From NCBI RefSeq assembly GCF_000344155.1, contig NZ_BAOQ01000001.1, positions 124,001 through 188,000 on the forward strand: a stretch of 64,000 nucleotides of DNA, read 5' to 3'. Below are positions 34,754-44,866 of the stretch, piece by piece. The stretch comes from Gordonia paraffinivorans NBRC 108238 (lineage in GTDB: Bacteria > Actinomycetota > Actinomycetes > Mycobacteriales > Mycobacteriaceae). Each line of letters begins with the position of its first letter. Positions within the stretch are counted from its first letter, which is position 1. The position numbers and the translations under genes were made by a program. The notes under the pieces were generated by a model. The model was not told where the DNA came from. It saw nothing but the letters and a program-made list of their open reading frames with translations, and did no database searches.

Positions 34754-35886
34754 GCGCGACATACCCCGCCGAACTCATGGCCTGGGCCTACCTCGCGCGG
34801 GTCGCCGAACCGCCGTGTGCGGCGGTGATCGCCCTCGTCGACGCGATCGGGCCGGTCGACGCCGCCTCGGCCATCCGGCGACGCTCGGTTCCCGACGGAT
34901 TCGGGGCGGTACTCCCCGCGACCGCCGCCCGGCACGATGCCGACTGCGCGACAGCTGATCTCGACGCCGCAGCCGCGGTGGGCGCACGACTGGTCACCCG
35001 CTCGGACGCGGAGTGGCCCGCCTGGTCACTCCTCGCCCTGAGTCAGGCCGACACCGCCGCCCGCGGAGGCGCGCCACTGGCGCTGTGGGTGCGCGGTCCG
35101 GCGAGGCTCGACGAACTCGTCACGGACTCGGTGGCCCTCATCGGTTCGCGCGCGGCATCGCCGTACGGCGCACACGTCACCGGACTGCTCGCCGCTGGTC
35201 TGGCAGGGGAGGGGTTCACGGTGATCTCCGGCGGCGCCTTCGGCGTCGACGGCGCCGCGCACAAGGCGGTCGTGAGGAGCGGGGGTGTGACCGCGGCCGT
35301 GATGGCGTGCGGGATCGACCGCGACTACCCGGCGGCGCACTCGGCACTCCTCGGCGAGATCGCCCGCACGGGGGCGGTGATCAGCGAGTACCCGCCCGGG
35401 ACGACCGCGGCCAGACACCGGTTCCTCACCCGAAACCGGCTCGTGGCGTCCCTGTCGGGCGGGACCGTCGTCGTCGAGGCGGGTCGGCGTTCCGGCGCCG
35501 CCAACACCGCGGCGTGGGCCCGCAAACTCGGCCGACCCCTCGGCGCGGTGCCCGGGCCGGTGACGTCCGCGACCTCGGTGGGGTGCCACCGGATGATCGC
35601 CGACGGACTCGCCGTGCTCGTCTCCGATGTGGCGTCCGTGGTGGCGCTCGTGCGGCCGGACGGCGGGGGAGACGTGGGTCGCGGCCGGACCAAACCCACC
35701 GACGGACTCAGCGAGGACGAGCTCCGAGTCCACGACGCCATCCCGGCCCGAGGCGGCGTGACCATCGAGGAGATCGCCTTCGCCGCCGGGCTCGAGATCG
35801 GCGCGGCGCGCACGGCGCTGGCGCGGCTGGAAGTCGGTGGCCTCGTCGAGAACGTCGCCGGGCAATGGCGGCTGGCATCCGGGTGA
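34750..35886 (+). CDS. dprA: DNA-processing protein DprA
   Basis: Loads RecA on incoming single-stranded DNA in transformation. 378 residues. The Rossmann-like DprA fold shows VALIGSRAASPYGAH near residue 132, SGGAFGVDGAAHKAVV near 162, GGVTAAVMACGIDRDYP near 180, SEYPPGTTAARHRFLTRNRL near 215 and VVEAGRRSGAANTA near 245. C-terminal winged helix (~310-378) ends in LARLEVGGLVENVAGQWRLA. GTG start overlaps comM. Competence is not known for this group, but comM-dprA is conserved. Confidence 0.94.
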   Translation: MSATYPAELMAWAYLARVAEPPCAAVIALVDAIGPVDAASAIRRRSVPDGFGAVLPATAARHDADCATADLDAAAAVGARLVTRSDAEWPAWSLLALSQADTAARGGAPLALWVRGPARLDELVTDSVALIGSRAASPYGAHVTGLLAAGLAGEGFTVISGGAFGVDGAAHKAVVRSGGVTAAVMACGIDRDYPAAHSALLGEIARTGAVISEYPPGTTAARHRFLTRNRLVASLSGGTVVVEAGRRSGAANTAAWARKLGRPLGAVPGPVTSATSVGCHRMIADGLAVLVSDVASVVALVRPDGGGDVGRGRTKPTDGLSEDELRVHDAIPARGGVTIEEIAFAAGLEIGAARTALARLEVGGLVENVAGQWRLASG

Positions 35887-36011
35887 TCTCGGGCTATGTC
35901 GCCGACGCCGCCTGGATTCGTTTCATGTCTCCGGCGGCCGACGCGTCGGCGTCGCGGTACCGACCGCGGGTCGGCCCGTGCGGCCGGTGCCGGGTCGGCA
36001 CGGTGCCGAAC

Positions 36012-36030
36012 TTAGGGGCGCCTAACCGTC
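36012..36030 (+). promoter_or_regulatory. Candidate DtxR/IdeR iron box before the siderophore-interacting gene
   Basis: 13 of 19 positions match TTAGGTTAGSCTAACCTAA, with TTAGG and CCTAA halves intact. It overlaps the region just upstream of a -10 box TAGGGT (36036-36041) that ends 6 nt before the ATG, so a repressor here would block transcription. The rest of the 161-bp gap after dprA shows nothing recognisable. Confidence 0.55.
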
Positions 36031-36047
36031 AGGCGTAGGGTGTTTGC

Positions 36048-36914
36048 ATGGCCAAGCGTGTCAACACGATGACGGTTCTCCGCCGCGAGCAGATCAGCCC
36101 CCACTTCGTGCGCCTGTACCTCGGCGGCGACGGCTTCGACGATTTCTGGGTCGGGCTCGGGTCATCCGACGATCACGACACCGACATGTACGTGAAGTTC
36201 GTCTTCGCGCCGGAGGGTGTCGGCTATCCCGAGCCGTTCGACCTGCAGGAACTGCGCAGCACGCTCCCGCCCGAACAGCAGCCGATCCTGCGGACCTACA
36301 CCGTGCGCCGCGTCGACGCGGCGAAGCGTGAGATCCTCGTCGACTTCGTCGTCCACGGCGACGAGGGCATCGCCGGTCCGTGGGCGAAAACCGTCGAGCC
36401 CGGCACGACTGTCCGGTTCGTCGGACCGGGGAGCGGCTACCGGCCGCGGGGTGACGCGCCGTGGCACCTGCTCGCCTCCGATGAGGCGGGCCTGCCGGCC
36501 GTCGCCGCGGCGCTCGAGGCGCTGCCCGACGATGCGGTCGCGAAGGTGTTCATCGAGGTCGCCGGCCCCGAGGACGAGCTCGACCTCATCGCCCCGCCCG
36601 GTGCCGAGATCACCTGGGTGCACCGCGGCGGACCGGCGGGGGAGGTCGACGACTCGCTGGCCGGGGACAACGCGCCGCTCATCGCGGCCGTCCGCGCGGC
36701 CGAGTGGCTCGACGGCGAGCCGCACGTGTTCATCCACGGCGAGGCGCAGGCCGTGATGCAGAACCTGCGTCCCTACATCCGCAAGGAGCGCGGCGTGAGC
36801 GCCGCCAACGCGTCGATCTCGGGGTACTGGCGCCGCGGCCGGACCGAGGAGGGCTTCCGGAAGTGGAAGGCGGAGCTCCGCGCCGCCGAGGAGGGGGCGA
36901 AAGCGGGAGCCTGA
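36048..36914 (+). CDS. Siderophore-interacting protein (ViuB-like flavoreductase)
   Basis: FAD-binding ferric-siderophore reductase of the SIP/ViuB family that releases iron from imported siderophores. 288 residues. N-terminal FAD barrel with the signature [10 protein letters not shown] near residue 83 (RxYT/S), [20 protein letters not shown] near 105 and [12 protein letters not shown] near 127; the NAD(P)H half carries [21 protein letters not shown] and [15 protein letters not shown] near 228; ends with [20 protein letters not shown] 36048 with a -10 box at leaderless distance and an iron box upstream. Position equals viuB Rv2895c. Confidence 0.92.
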   Translation: MAKRVNTMTVLRREQISPHFVRLYLGGDGFDDFWVGLGSSDDHDTDMYVKFVFAPEGVGYPEPFDLQELRSTLPPEQQPILRTYTVRRVDAAKREILVDFVVHGDEGIAGPWAKTVEPGTTVRFVGPGSGYRPRGDAPWHLLASDEAGLPAVAAALEALPDDAVAKVFIEVAGPEDELDLIAPPGAEITWVHRGGPAGEVDDSLAGDNAPLIAAVRAAEWLDGEPHVFIHGEAQAVMQNLRPYIRKERGVSAANASISGYWRRGRTEEGFRKWKAELRAAEEGAKAGA

Positions 36915-36981
36915 GCATCGATCCGGCCACGATGCGCGTGTGCGGTTGCACGGCCGTCCCGCGCGCGCTGTGCTGACGGGC

Positions 36982-37866
36982 ATGCTCGACGACTTCGCCG
37001 ACCACCTGCGCCTGGAGATGGGGCGCAGCGAACACACCGTCCGCGCCTACGTCGGCGGCGCCCGGGCGTTGCTGTCGTTCGCCGGCGCACGCGGCGTCGC
37101 GGCGTCCGACATCGACCTTGCGCTGCTGCGGTCCTGGCTCGCCGAGCTGACCCGGCGCGGAGCCGCCCGCACCACGATCGCCCGGCAGGTCTCCGCGGCG
37201 AAGACGTTCTGCGCGTGGGCCGTTCGCGAGGGGATCATGGCGACCGACCCGTCCCAGCGACTCAAGGCGCCCAAGGCACACCGGACACTGCCCGCGGTGC
37301 TGGCGCCGGAACAGGCAGACGCCGCGATCGCGGCCACGACCGCCGAACGGGACCCCGACGACCCGATCGCCCTGCGCGACCGCCTGATCGTCGAACTCCT
37401 CTACGCCAGCGGCATCCGCGTCGGCGAGCTGTGTGGACTCGACGTCGACGACGTCGACACCGGGCGGCGCATCCTGCGGGTCATCGGCAAGGGGGACAAG
37501 GAACGGTCGGTGCCCTACGGCGATCCGGCCGCCCGCGCCCTCGACGACTGGCTGCGGCGGGGACGGCCGCGACTGGCCATCGCGGAATCGGGTCCCGCGC
37601 TGCTCCTCGGCGCACGCGGCCGGCGACTCGATCAGCGCATGGCTCGAAGCGTCGTGTCGCACGCGGTGGAGGCGGCCGGTGGCCCGGCGATGGGGCCGCA
37701 CGGGCTGCGCCACAGCGCGGCCACCCATCTCCTCGAGGGTGGCGCCGACCTACGCGTCGTCCAGGAACTGCTGGGACACTCGTCGCTCGCGACCACGCAG
37801 ATCTACACGCACGTCAGCGTCGAACGCCTTCGTGCGGTTCATCGGCAGGCCCATCCACGAGCGTGA
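36982..37866 (+). CDS. xerC: Tyrosine recombinase XerC
   Basis: Resolves chromosome dimers at dif with XerD. 294 residues from ATG 36982 ([23 protein letters not shown], the family start); GTG codons at 36940 and 36970 would add short unconserved stretches. Catalytic residues visible: Arg in [13 protein letters not shown] near 150, Lys in [10 protein letters not shown] near 176, His-x-x-Arg in [15 protein letters not shown] near 245, His in [15 protein letters not shown] near 270 with the nucleophilic tyrosine at YTHV. The 3' end overlaps the convergent M23 gene by 53 bp. Confidence 0.94.
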   Translation: MLDDFADHLRLEMGRSEHTVRAYVGGARALLSFAGARGVAASDIDLALLRSWLAELTRRGAARTTIARQVSAAKTFCAWAVREGIMATDPSQRLKAPKAHRTLPAVLAPEQADAAIAATTAERDPDDPIALRDRLIVELLYASGIRVGELCGLDVDDVDTGRRILRVIGKGDKERSVPYGDPAARALDDWLRRGRPRLAIAESGPALLLGARGRRLDQRMARSVVSHAVEAAGGPAMGPHGLRHSAATHLLEGGADLRVVQELLGHSSLATTQIYTHVSVERLRAVHRQAHPRA

Positions 37867-38404
37867 GGTCACCGCGTCGATCGGCGGCCGGGGATCGAGA
37901 CCCGTCCACGGGGAGCAAGCGCACCCGGACGGCGCCCAGCAGTCCCAACGGGTCGAGGTATGCCGCCTCGCGACCGCTGCCGCGCCGCGCGCCCCAGTGC
38001 AGGCAGGCCACCGCGGGACATCCCGGGTGTCCGGCCACCACGGTGCCGATCACCTCGCCGCGGGACACGTGCCCGCCCCGGGCGACCGACGCCCTCACCG
38101 GCTCGTACGTCGTGATGATCCCGTCGGGGTGGGCGATCGACACGACACCGCGCCCGGCGACGTCGCCGGCGAACCGCACCCGCCCGGCCCCCGACGCCGT
38201 GACCGGGGTGCCCGGCGCGGCCGCCAGGTCGACCCCGCGGTGGCCGGGCAGCCATCGCTTCTCCGGGGCGTCGAAACCGGTCACCACCACCGGTTTCGGA
38301 GGCAGCGGGGGAGAATGGCGGAGCGCCTGTGCGCCCGCTGTGGGCGAGGGGACGCAGACCAGGGCGACGAGCACGACGAGCACATGACGAACGACCGGCG
38401 GCAT
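37814..38404 (-). CDS. Secreted M23 family metallopeptidase
   Basis: Peptidoglycan endopeptidase-like, LytM type. 196 residues from ATG 38404, which gives a clean signal peptide ([22 protein letters not shown]). An in-frame ATG at 38440 is possible; the frame runs open to 38665 but would put 87 basic residues before the signal. Zinc site: [14 protein letters not shown] near residue 55 (HxxxD) and LHWGARRG near 135 (HxH replaced by LHW, with the first His on another strand). Small single-domain form, no linker or LysM. Equivalent to Rv2891, beside rpsB. Confidence 0.85.
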   Translation of the reverse strand: MPPVVRHVLVVLVALVCVPSPTAGAQALRHSPPLPPKPVVVTGFDAPEKRWLPGHRGVDLAAAPGTPVTASGAGRVRFAGDVAGRGVVSIAHPDGIITTYEPVRASVARGGHVSRGEVIGTVVAGHPGCPAVACLHWGARRGSGREAAYLDPLGLLGAVRVRLLPVDGSRSPAADRRGDLTLVDGPADEPHEGVRR

Positions 38405-38465
38405 GTCTCTTGGACGCGCCGGGTCGTCGTCCGGATCCATCGGGCCCGCGCGGGGACCAAGCGTT

Positions 38466-38494
38466 TTGGTTCTCGCAGGTCGCGGGCGTAAACT
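38466..38494 (+). promoter_or_regulatory. rpsB promoter
   Basis: TTGGTT (38466-38471), 17-bp spacer, TAAACT (38489-38494). Transcription would start ~38502, leaving a ~165-nt leader before the rpsB ATG with no gene in it. The M23 gene is divergent on the other side. Confidence 0.6.
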
Positions 38495-38667
38495 CCTCTG
38501 CGCACCTCGTCGATTTCTGACGGGGTGACTTCGCGCGCCTGCGAACACACGCCGAGTGGGCGGTCCCGGGCACGGTCTCCACGGCCGGTCTGGGTGACAC
38601 CCGGCGGCAGGCGCCAGGGTCGGCACCGACCGGTGCCGACGGACAACTGCGAGACAAAGGAACAATC

Positions 38668-39486
38668 ATGGCTGTCGTGACCATGAAGCAGCTGCTTGAC
38701 AGCGGCGCACACTTCGGGCACCAGACCCGCCGTTGGAACCCGAAGATGAAGCGGTTCATCTTCACCGACCGCAACGGCATCTACATCATCGATCTGCAGC
38801 AGACGCTGACCTACATCGACAAGGCCTACGAGTTCGTCAAGGAGACCGTCGCCCACGGCGGCACCATCCTGTTCGTCGGCACCAAGAAACAGGCTCAGGA
38901 ATCGATCGCCGCAGAGGCCACCCGCGTCGGCATGCCGTACGTCAACCAGCGTTGGCTCGGTGGCATGCTCACCAACTTCTCGACCGTCCACAAGCGCCTG
39001 CAGCGCCTGAAGGAGCTCGAGACCATGGAGCAGACCGGTGGCTTCGAGGGTCGCACCAAGAAGGAAGTCCTGATGCTGACCCGCGAGAAGAACAAGCTCG
39101 AGCGCACGCTCGGCGGCATCCGGGACATGGCCAAGGTTCCGTCGGCCATCTGGGTCGTCGACACCAACAAGGAGCACATCGCCGTCGGTGAGGCCCGCAA
39201 GCTGAACATCCCGGTCATCGCGATCCTGGACACCAACTGCGACCCGGATCTCGTCGACTACCCGATCCCGGGCAACGACGACGCCATCCGCAGCGCCGCT
39301 CTGCTCACCCGCGTCATCGCCTCGGCCGTGGCCGAGGGCCTGCAGGCCCGCGCCGGTGCCGCCGGTGGCGACGCCAAGCCGGAGGCCGGCGCCGCCGAGC
39401 CGCTCGCCGAGTGGGAGCAGGAACTGCTGACCCAGGCTGCTGCACCGGCCGGCGAGAACGCCGCGACCGACCAGGCCGCCCAGTAA
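38668..39486 (+). CDS. rpsB: 30S ribosomal protein S2
   Basis: 272 residues; binds between head and body of the 30S subunit and recruits S1-type proteins. Full-length family pattern: [31 protein letters not shown], then [32 protein letters not shown] and [23 protein letters not shown]. Ends in an acidic/alanine tail. ATG with AAAGGA upstream. Confidence 0.98.
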   Translation: MAVVTMKQLLDSGAHFGHQTRRWNPKMKRFIFTDRNGIYIIDLQQTLTYIDKAYEFVKETVAHGGTILFVGTKKQAQESIAAEATRVGMPYVNQRWLGGMLTNFSTVHKRLQRLKELETMEQTGGFEGRTKKEVLMLTREKNKLERTLGGIRDMAKVPSAIWVVDTNKEHIAVGEARKLNIPVIAILDTNCDPDLVDYPIPGNDDAIRSAALLTRVIASAVAEGLQARAGAAGGDAKPEAGAAEPLAEWEQELLTQAAAPAGENAATDQAAQ

Positions 39487-39538
39487 CACCCGGCCCGGGC
39501 AACTCCACCACACTCTTTCCGAAGGAGGCTCGCCAACG

Positions 39539-40363
39539 ATGGCGAACTACACCGCAGCCGATGTGAAGCGTCTCCGTGAGCTCACCGGCTCTGGAATGCT
39601 GGACTGCAAGAACGCGCTGGCCAACAACGACGGCGATTTCGACAAGGCCGTCGAGGAGCTGCGCATCAAGGGTGCCAAGGACGTGGGCAAGCGTGCCGAG
39701 CGCTCCACTGCCGAGGGCCTGGTCGCCGCCAAGGACGGTGCCCTGATCGAGATCAACTCGGAGACCGACTTCGTCGCCAAGAACGACGAGTTCCAAAAGC
39801 TCGCCGAGGACATCGTCACCGTCGCCGCGCAGGTCAAGACCAACGACGTCGAGGAGCTGAAGAAGGCTGCTCTCGGTGACGGCACCGTCGCCGACGCCGT
39901 CGCGGCCCTCTCGGCCAAGATCGGCGAGAAGCTCGAACTGCGTCGCGTCGCCTACTACGACGGCCCGGTCGCCGTGTACCTGCACAAGCGGGCCTCGGAT
40001 CTCCCGCCGGCCGTCGGTGTGCTGGTGTCCTACGACGGCGAGGGCGAGGCCGCCGAGGAGGCCGCCCGCAACGCCGCCATGCAGGTCGCCGCGCTGAAGG
40101 CCAAGTACGCCACCCGCGAAGAGGTTCCGGCCGACGTAGTGGAGAACGAGCGTCGCATCGCCGAGGAGACCGCCAAGGCCGAGGGCAAGCCGGAGAAGGC
40201 GCTGCCCAAGATCGTGGAGGGTCGCGTCAACGGCTTCTACAAGGACGTCGTGCTGCTCGACCAGCCGTCGGTGCAGGACTCCAAGAAGACCGTCAAGGCC
40301 CTGCTCGACGAGGCCGGAGTGACCGTCAAGGGCTTCACCCGCTTCGAGGTCGGCCAGGCCTGA
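39539..40363 (+). CDS. tsf: Elongation factor Ts
   Basis: Nucleotide exchange factor for EF-Tu. 274 residues. UBA-like N-terminus [26 protein letters not shown] and the EF-Tu-contacting [13 protein letters not shown] near residue 78 are present. ATG with the strong ribosome binding site GAAGGAGG. A strong terminator hairpin follows 32 bp later, so rpsB-tsf is its own unit. Confidence 0.98.
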   Translation: MANYTAADVKRLRELTGSGMLDCKNALANNDGDFDKAVEELRIKGAKDVGKRAERSTAEGLVAAKDGALIEINSETDFVAKNDEFQKLAEDIVTVAAQVKTNDVEELKKAALGDGTVADAVAALSAKIGEKLELRRVAYYDGPVAVYLHKRASDLPPAVGVLVSYDGEGEAAEEAARNAAMQVAALKAKYATREEVPADVVENERRIAEETAKAEGKPEKALPKIVEGRVNGFYKDVVLLDQPSVQDSKKTVKALLDEAGVTVKGFTRFEVGQA

Positions 40364-40394
40364 CCCATCGATCCGGTTCTGCCGGAAAGAGACT

Positions 40395-40438
40395 CGACTC
40401 TCGCCCCGTCTCCCGTCGTGGAGGCGGGGCGAGAGTCG
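40395..40438 (+). terminator. Hairpin terminator after tsf
   Basis: Perfect 14-bp stem, 40395-40408 with 40425-40438, 16-nt loop, no U-tract. Between it and pyrH lies a TACCAT -10 candidate at 40502-40507. Confidence 0.65.
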
Positions 40439-40537
40439 TCCGTGCGTCCCCCGGAATCGGCCGAAGGGTGAGCGTGTCGTGGGTCGCGGAGGGCGAGGAC
40501 GTACCATGGATGACCGAACCGACGAGTGAGGAAGCGA

Positions 40538-41293
40538 ATGAGCGAACCGTCCGACCCGACGCCATCCGACAACACCAAGACCGAGCGTTCGGGATTCAAG
40601 CGAGTCCTGTTGAAGCTGGGTGGTGAGATGTTCGGCGGCGGCGAGGTCGGTCTGGATCCCGATGTCGTCGCAACGGTCGCCGACCAGATCGCCGACGTCG
40701 TCAACTCCGGCGTGCAGGTGGCCGTCGTGATCGGCGGGGGCAACTTTTTCCGCGGCGCCGAACTGCAGCAGCGCGGCCTCGACCGCGCGCGGTCGGACTA
40801 CATGGGCATGCTCGGCACGGTCATGAACTGCCTTGCTCTCCAGGACTTCCTCGAGAAGCGCGGCATCAACACCCGCGTGCAGACGGCCATCACCATGGGC
40901 CAGGTCGCCGAGCCGTACCTGCCGCTGCGCGCCCAGCGTCACCTGGAGAAGGGGCGCGTGGTCATCTTCGGCGCCGGCATGGGCATGCCGTACTTCTCCA
41001 CCGACACCACCGCCGCGCAGCGTGCGCTGGAGATCAAGGCCGAGGTCGTGCTCATGGCCAAGGCCGTCGACGGAGTGTACGACGCCGATCCCCGCACCAA
41101 CCCCGACGCCAAGCTCTTCACCGAGATCACCCATCGCGAGGTGCTCGACAAGGAACTCAAGGTCGCCGACGCGACCGCCTTCAGTCTCTGTATGGACAAC
41201 AAGATGCCGATCTTGGTGTTCAATTTGCTCCAAGAGGGGAACATCGCCCGCGCGGTCGCAGGGGAGCGGATCGGCACGCTGGTCAGCACCTAG
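40538..41293 (+). CDS. pyrH: UMP kinase
   Basis: Phosphorylates UMP to UDP. 251 residues from ATG 40538 with AGGAAG just upstream; a GTG at 40526 would add four residues. Amino-acid kinase fold: [12 protein letters not shown] near residue 22, [25 protein letters not shown] (GGGN/FRG loop), [18 protein letters not shown] near 220. ~15 unconserved N-terminal residues are usual in actinobacteria. 75-bp gap to frr. Confidence 0.96.
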   Translation: MSEPSDPTPSDNTKTERSGFKRVLLKLGGEMFGGGEVGLDPDVVATVADQIADVVNSGVQVAVVIGGGNFFRGAELQQRGLDRARSDYMGMLGTVMNCLALQDFLEKRGINTRVQTAITMGQVAEPYLPLRAQRHLEKGRVVIFGAGMGMPYFSTDTTAAQRALEIKAEVVLMAKAVDGVYDADPRTNPDAKLFTEITHREVLDKELKVADATAFSLCMDNKMPILVFNLLQEGNIARAVAGERIGTLVST

Positions 41294-41368
41294 AGGGTCC
41301 CCGGTTCGACCCGCCACACCCACAATCGGCCACCGCGAGGGGGCCTGACGGAACGGAACAAGGAAAAG

Positions 41369-41926
41369 ATGATCGACGACGCGTTGTTCGACGCCGAGGA
41401 GAAGATGGAGAAGGCTGTCTCCGTCGCCCGGGAGGACATGACCTCCATCCGCACCGGACGTGCGAACCCGGCCATGTTCAAGGGCATCAACATCGAGTAC
41501 TACGGTGCCGTGACCCCGGTGACCCAGGTCGCCTCCATCACCACGCCCGAGCCGCGCCTCGTCGTCATCAAGCCCTACGAGGCGTCGACCCTGCGCGACA
41601 TCGAGACCGCGATCCGCAACTCCGACCTCGGCGTGAACCCGACCAACGACGGCAACATCATCCGCGTGGCGATCCCGCAGCTGACCGAGGAGCGTCGTCG
41701 CGAGCTGGCCAAGCAGGCCAGGGCCAAGGGCGAGGACGCCAAGGTCGCCATCCGCAACGTCCGCCGCAAGGCCGTCGACGAGCTCAAGCGCATCCAGAAG
41801 GACGGCGAGGCCGGCGAGGACGAGGTGACGCGCGCCGAGAAGGAGCTCGACAAGACCACGGCCAACTACGTCGCCCAGGTCGACGAGCTCGTCAAGCACA
41901 AAGAGAACGAATTGCTCGAGGTGTGA
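41369..41926 (+). CDS. frr: Ribosome recycling factor
   Basis: Splits post-termination ribosomes with EF-G. 185 residues, full length. [21 protein letters not shown] near residue 27, PLxQVAS-type [15 protein letters not shown] near 53 and [24 protein letters not shown] near 112. ATG after AAGGAAAAG. Stop overlaps cdsA (GTGA). Confidence 0.98.
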   Translation: MIDDALFDAEEKMEKAVSVAREDMTSIRTGRANPAMFKGINIEYYGAVTPVTQVASITTPEPRLVVIKPYEASTLRDIETAIRNSDLGVNPTNDGNIIRVAIPQLTEERRRELAKQARAKGEDAKVAIRNVRRKAVDELKRIQKDGEAGEDEVTRAEKELDKTTANYVAQVDELVKHKENELLEV

Positions 41927-42771
41927 GCGAGAAGACGTCCGACCCGGAGAAGAAGTCGCGCGCGGGTCGTGATCTGCCGGCCGCCATCGCCGTCGGTGGC
42001 GGCCTCGGCGCCGCGATCATCCTGATCCTGCTGTTCGCGCCGATGCTCTGGTACGTCCTGGTGACGGCCGCTCTCGCGGTCGCGACCTGGGAGGTCACCA
42101 AGCGGCTCGGCGATGCGGGATACAAGGTCGCCTCCTGGCCGCTGCTGATCGGCGGCCAGGTCGTCATGTGGATCAGCTGGCCCTACGGGCCGTCCGGGGT
42201 GCTGATCGCGTTCGTGGCGACGGTCCTGGTGTCGATGGTCTGGAAGCTGCTGGCGCAGGGCATCTCCAACGCCCCGGAGAATTACCTCAAGGACCTCGCC
42301 CTCACGGTGTTCGTGCTGGCCTGGTTGCCGTTGCTGGCGTCCTTCGGCGTCCACCTCGTCACCCAGCCCGACGGCGCCGCCCGGGTCGCGACGCTGATGG
42401 TCGTGGTGGTGTGCTCCGACGTGGGCGGTTATGCCTCCGGCGTGCTGTTCGGCAAGCATCCCATGGCCCCGGCGATCAGCCCGAAGAAGTCCTGGGAGGG
42501 GCTGGCGGGGTCGCTGGTCGTGGGCACCATCGGCGCGGTGGGTTGCGTCTGGCTGCTGCTCGACAACCACTGGTGGATCGGACTGGTCCTCGGACCGGTG
42601 CTCGTCGTCTGCGCCACGCTCGGCGACCTGGTGGAGTCACAGGTCAAGCGGGATCTCGGCATCAAGGACATGGGCACCCTGCTGCCCGGTCACGGCGGGA
42701 TCATGGACCGCCTCGACAGCCTGCTGCCCTCGGCGTTCGTCGTCTGGGCGGTGTTGACGGCGCTGCTCTGA
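41923..42771 (+). CDS. cdsA: Phosphatidate cytidylyltransferase
   Basis: Integral membrane enzyme that makes CDP-diacylglycerol from phosphatidic acid and CTP. 282 residues, about eight hydrophobic segments. A basic N-terminal tail (EKKSRAGR) precedes the first helix. The family signature [34 protein letters not shown] lies near residues 228-261 in overlapping parts; [12 protein letters not shown] near 185. GTG start overlaps frr. Confidence 0.95.
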   Translation: MSEKTSDPEKKSRAGRDLPAAIAVGGGLGAAIILILLFAPMLWYVLVTAALAVATWEVTKRLGDAGYKVASWPLLIGGQVVMWISWPYGPSGVLIAFVATVLVSMVWKLLAQGISNAPENYLKDLALTVFVLAWLPLLASFGVHLVTQPDGAARVATLMVVVVCSDVGGYASGVLFGKHPMAPAISPKKSWEGLAGSLVVGTIGAVGCVWLLLDNHWWIGLVLGPVLVVCATLGDLVESQVKRDLGIKDMGTLLPGHGGIMDRLDSLLPSAFVVWAVLTALL

Positions 42772-42783
42772 GACAGGTTCTCT

Positions 42784-42832
42784 TCCAGAACAGATCAGGC
42801 CCGGACGGTGTCCGGGCCTGATCTGTTCTGGA
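42784..42832. terminator. Bidirectional terminator between cdsA and the LapA-like gene
   Basis: Perfect 23-bp stem (42784-42806 with 42810-42832) and a 3-nt loop between two convergent genes. Serves both strands. Confidence 0.85.
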
Positions 42833-42847
42833 CTGCGTTCGGGTCGG

Positions 42848-43267
42848 CTACTGATGATCGGGCAGGCTGGAGGCCTTCTTCAGCGCCCGGCGCAACTGCA
42901 ACATCCGCAGACCGCCGATCAGGGCGACGACCAGCGCGCCCGCGATCGCGGCGATGAGCAGGCTGACGCCGAGGGGGAGGTTGACCTCCCAGAAGATCAG
43001 CTCGATCCTCTGGTTCTCCAGGTTCTGGACGATGAACACGAGCAGCAGGACCAGGATCACCGCGCCGATGATGACGCCGAACCAGGTGGCCCGGGTCTTG
43101 GTGTGCTCGATCTCGGCGACGGTCTGCCGCAGGCGGTCGTGGTCGACCGCGACCGGATCGGGCGTGTCGGAGACCGGGACCGGTGGTTCGGCGTGCGGGT
43201 CGTGTCCGCCCTGCGAGCCCCACTGCGGGACCGCGCCCCCGCCTCGACGGTGATCGGGTGTCGTCAT
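42848..43267 (-). CDS. LapA (DUF1049) domain membrane protein
   Basis: 139 residues. A hydrophilic N-terminal ~60 rich in Pro/His/Asp, then two transmembrane helices ([20 protein letters not shown] and [22 protein letters not shown]) joined by a short [12 protein letters not shown] loop, and a basic end. This is the DUF1049/LapA pattern; in E. coli relatives act in lipopolysaccharide assembly, but the role in actinobacteria is unknown. ATG 43267, divergent from rlmN. Confidence 0.82.
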   Translation of the reverse strand: MTTPDHRRGGGAVPQWGSQGGHDPHAEPPVPVSDTPDPVAVDHDRLRQTVAEIEHTKTRATWFGVIIGAVILVLLLVFIVQNLENQRIELIFWEVNLPLGVSLLIAAIAGALVVALIGGLRMLQLRRALKKASSLPDHQ

Positions 43268-43285
43268 GGGTCAATCATGACATGC

Positions 43286-43291
43286 GACAAT
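43286..43291 (+). promoter_or_regulatory. -10 box of rlmN, leaderless spacing
   Basis: GACAAT ends 6 nt before the rlmN ATG at 43298. No ribosome binding site. Supports that ATG over the in-frame one at 43277, which lies upstream of the box. Confidence 0.45.
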
Positions 43292-43297
43292 GACCAG

Positions 43298-44404
43298 ATG
43301 ACCTCATTACCGCTGGTGTTCGACGCGCCGAAACGTGGACGGCCGCCGACACACTTCGCCGACCTCGACCGGGCCGGTCGCGTGGCGGCGTTGGCAGAGC
43401 TGGGGCTTCCGAGGTTCCGGGCCGACCAGCTCGCCCGGCAATACTATTCGCGGCTCAACGGCGACGTCGAGGAGATGACCGACCTGCCCGCGTCGGCGCG
43501 TCCGGGCGTGCGGGACAAGCTCTTCCCGCAGCTGCTGACGCCGGTCCGGCACATCGCCTGCGACGACGGGTCCACCCGTAAGACGCTGTGGCGCCTGCAC
43601 GACGGCACCCTGCTCGAGAGCGTCCTGATGCGCTACACCGACCGCAACACCCTGTGCATCTCCAGCCAGGCCGGATGTGGCATGGCCTGCCCGTTCTGCG
43701 CCACCGGACAGGGCGGCCTCGACCGCAACCTGTCGACCGCGGAGATCGTCGACCAGGTGCGGGCGGCGGCGCGGGCCTTGCGCGACGGCGAACTCGGTGA
43801 GCCGGGACGCCTGTCGAACGTCGTGTTCATGGGCATGGGGGAGCCGTTGGCCAACTACAAGCGCGTGGTCGGCGCGGTCCGTCAGATCACCTCGCCGGCG
43901 CCCGACGGCCTGGGCATCTCCGCCCGGCACGTGACGGTGTCGACGGTCGGCCTGGCCCCGTCGATCCGGCGCCTGGCCGACGAGGGGCTGTCGGTCACGC
44001 TCGCGGTGTCGCTGCACACTCCCGACGACGAGCTGCGCGACACGTTGGTCCCGGTGAACAACCGGTGGTCGGTCGCCGAGGTGCTCGAGGCGGCCCGCTA
44101 CTACGCCGACAAGACCGGGCGCCGCGTGTCGATCGAGTACGCGCTCATCCGCGACGTCAACGATCAGCCGTGGCGTGCGGACATGCTGGGGGAAAAGCTG
44201 CGCAAGGCACTCGGTCCGCTCGTGCACGTGAATCTCATTCCGCTCAACCCGACCCCGGGTTCGGAGTGGGACGCCAGCCCCAAGCCGGTGGAACGCGAAT
44301 TCGTCCGGCGCGTGCGTGCGAAGGGCGTGTCGTGCACCGTCCGGGACACCCGCGGCCAGGAGATCGCGGCCGCCTGCGGGCAGCTCGCGGCCGAGGAGCG
44401 CTAG
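43298..44404 (+). CDS. rlmN: 23S rRNA (adenine2503-C2)-methyltransferase
   Basis: Dual-specificity radical SAM enzyme that methylates A2503 in 23S rRNA and A37 in some tRNAs. 368 residues. Cluster motif [11 protein letters not shown] near residue 125 (CxxxCxxC), [14 protein letters not shown] near 178, [17 protein letters not shown] near 238, and [13 protein letters not shown] near 310. A cysteine near the C-terminus (AACGQL) matches the methyl-carrying Cys. ATG 43298. Followed by a strong terminator. Confidence 0.96.
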   Translation: MTSLPLVFDAPKRGRPPTHFADLDRAGRVAALAELGLPRFRADQLARQYYSRLNGDVEEMTDLPASARPGVRDKLFPQLLTPVRHIACDDGSTRKTLWRLHDGTLLESVLMRYTDRNTLCISSQAGCGMACPFCATGQGGLDRNLSTAEIVDQVRAAARALRDGELGEPGRLSNVVFMGMGEPLANYKRVVGAVRQITSPAPDGLGISARHVTVSTVGLAPSIRRLADEGLSVTLAVSLHTPDDELRDTLVPVNNRWSVAEVLEAARYYADKTGRRVSIEYALIRDVNDQPWRADMLGEKLRKALGPLVHVNLIPLNPTPGSEWDASPKPVEREFVRRVRAKGVSCTVRDTRGQEIAAACGQLAAEER

Positions 44405-44420
44405 ACACCTCCCGAACAGC

Positions 44421-44457
44421 AGAAAAACGCCGAGCAGCTCGCGCTCGGCGTTTTTCT
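44421..44457. terminator. Bidirectional intrinsic terminator after rlmN
   Basis: Stem of 15 bp (44421-44435 with 44443-44457), 7-nt loop, with an A-run on one side and a T-run TTTTTCTT on the other, so it works in both directions (rlmN and the convergent DUF2631 gene). Confidence 0.9.
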
Positions 44458-44473
44458 TGAGATCAGAAGTGGA

Positions 44474-44749
44474 TCAGGACCACTTGCCGCGGCTCATCCA
44501 CCAGCCGCGGATCGCGAGGACCAGGATGCCCACGGCGAACACGACGAGGTAGATGTCCTCCACGCGGCCGGTGTGGTTGCCGATCATCATCAGCAGCAGG
44601 AAGGCGGCGAAGAACACCGCGGCGCCGTAGAAGGTCTTGGTGGCCACTCCGTGCCAGCCGAAACGAGCCGACGGTGCATCAGCGGGCTCGCGACGCCAGC
44701 CGGTGTCGATGAACTCGGTGTGCTCCACATCGGTGCTTGCCACAGCCAC
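44474..44749 (-). CDS. DUF2631 small membrane protein
   Basis: 91 residues, Rv2876-like. Hydrophilic start, then two membrane helices (TKTFYGAAVFFAAFLLLMMIG and DIYLVVFAVGILVLAIRGWWM). GTG 44749 with GAGGAG upstream; a second GTG two codons on is also possible. Function unknown. Confidence 0.82.
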   Translation of the reverse strand: MAVASTDVEHTEFIDTGWRREPADAPSARFGWHGVATKTFYGAAVFFAAFLLLMMIGNHTGRVEDIYLVVFAVGILVLAIRGWWMSRGKWS

Positions 44750-44853
44750 TCCTCACAGCGCGGGTCGTCAGATGTCTGACGAACGGTAGTAGTTCTCGAT
44801 CAGCATAGCGGCACACCCCTTTCGCGGGCCCTGCCCGGTCGGCGATTCGGTGA

Positions 44854-44859
44854 CACAAT
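44854..44859 (+). promoter_or_regulatory. -10 box of the PuuE-type gene
   Basis: CACAAT ends 7 nt before the ATG at 44867; leaderless or nearly so. Confidence 0.4.
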
Positions 44860-44866
44860 TCGGCGC

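Noticed and set aside
39314..41899. 861-codon minus-strand frame opposite tsf-pyrH-frr
   Set aside because: Runs across three essential genes and a terminator; composition artefact.
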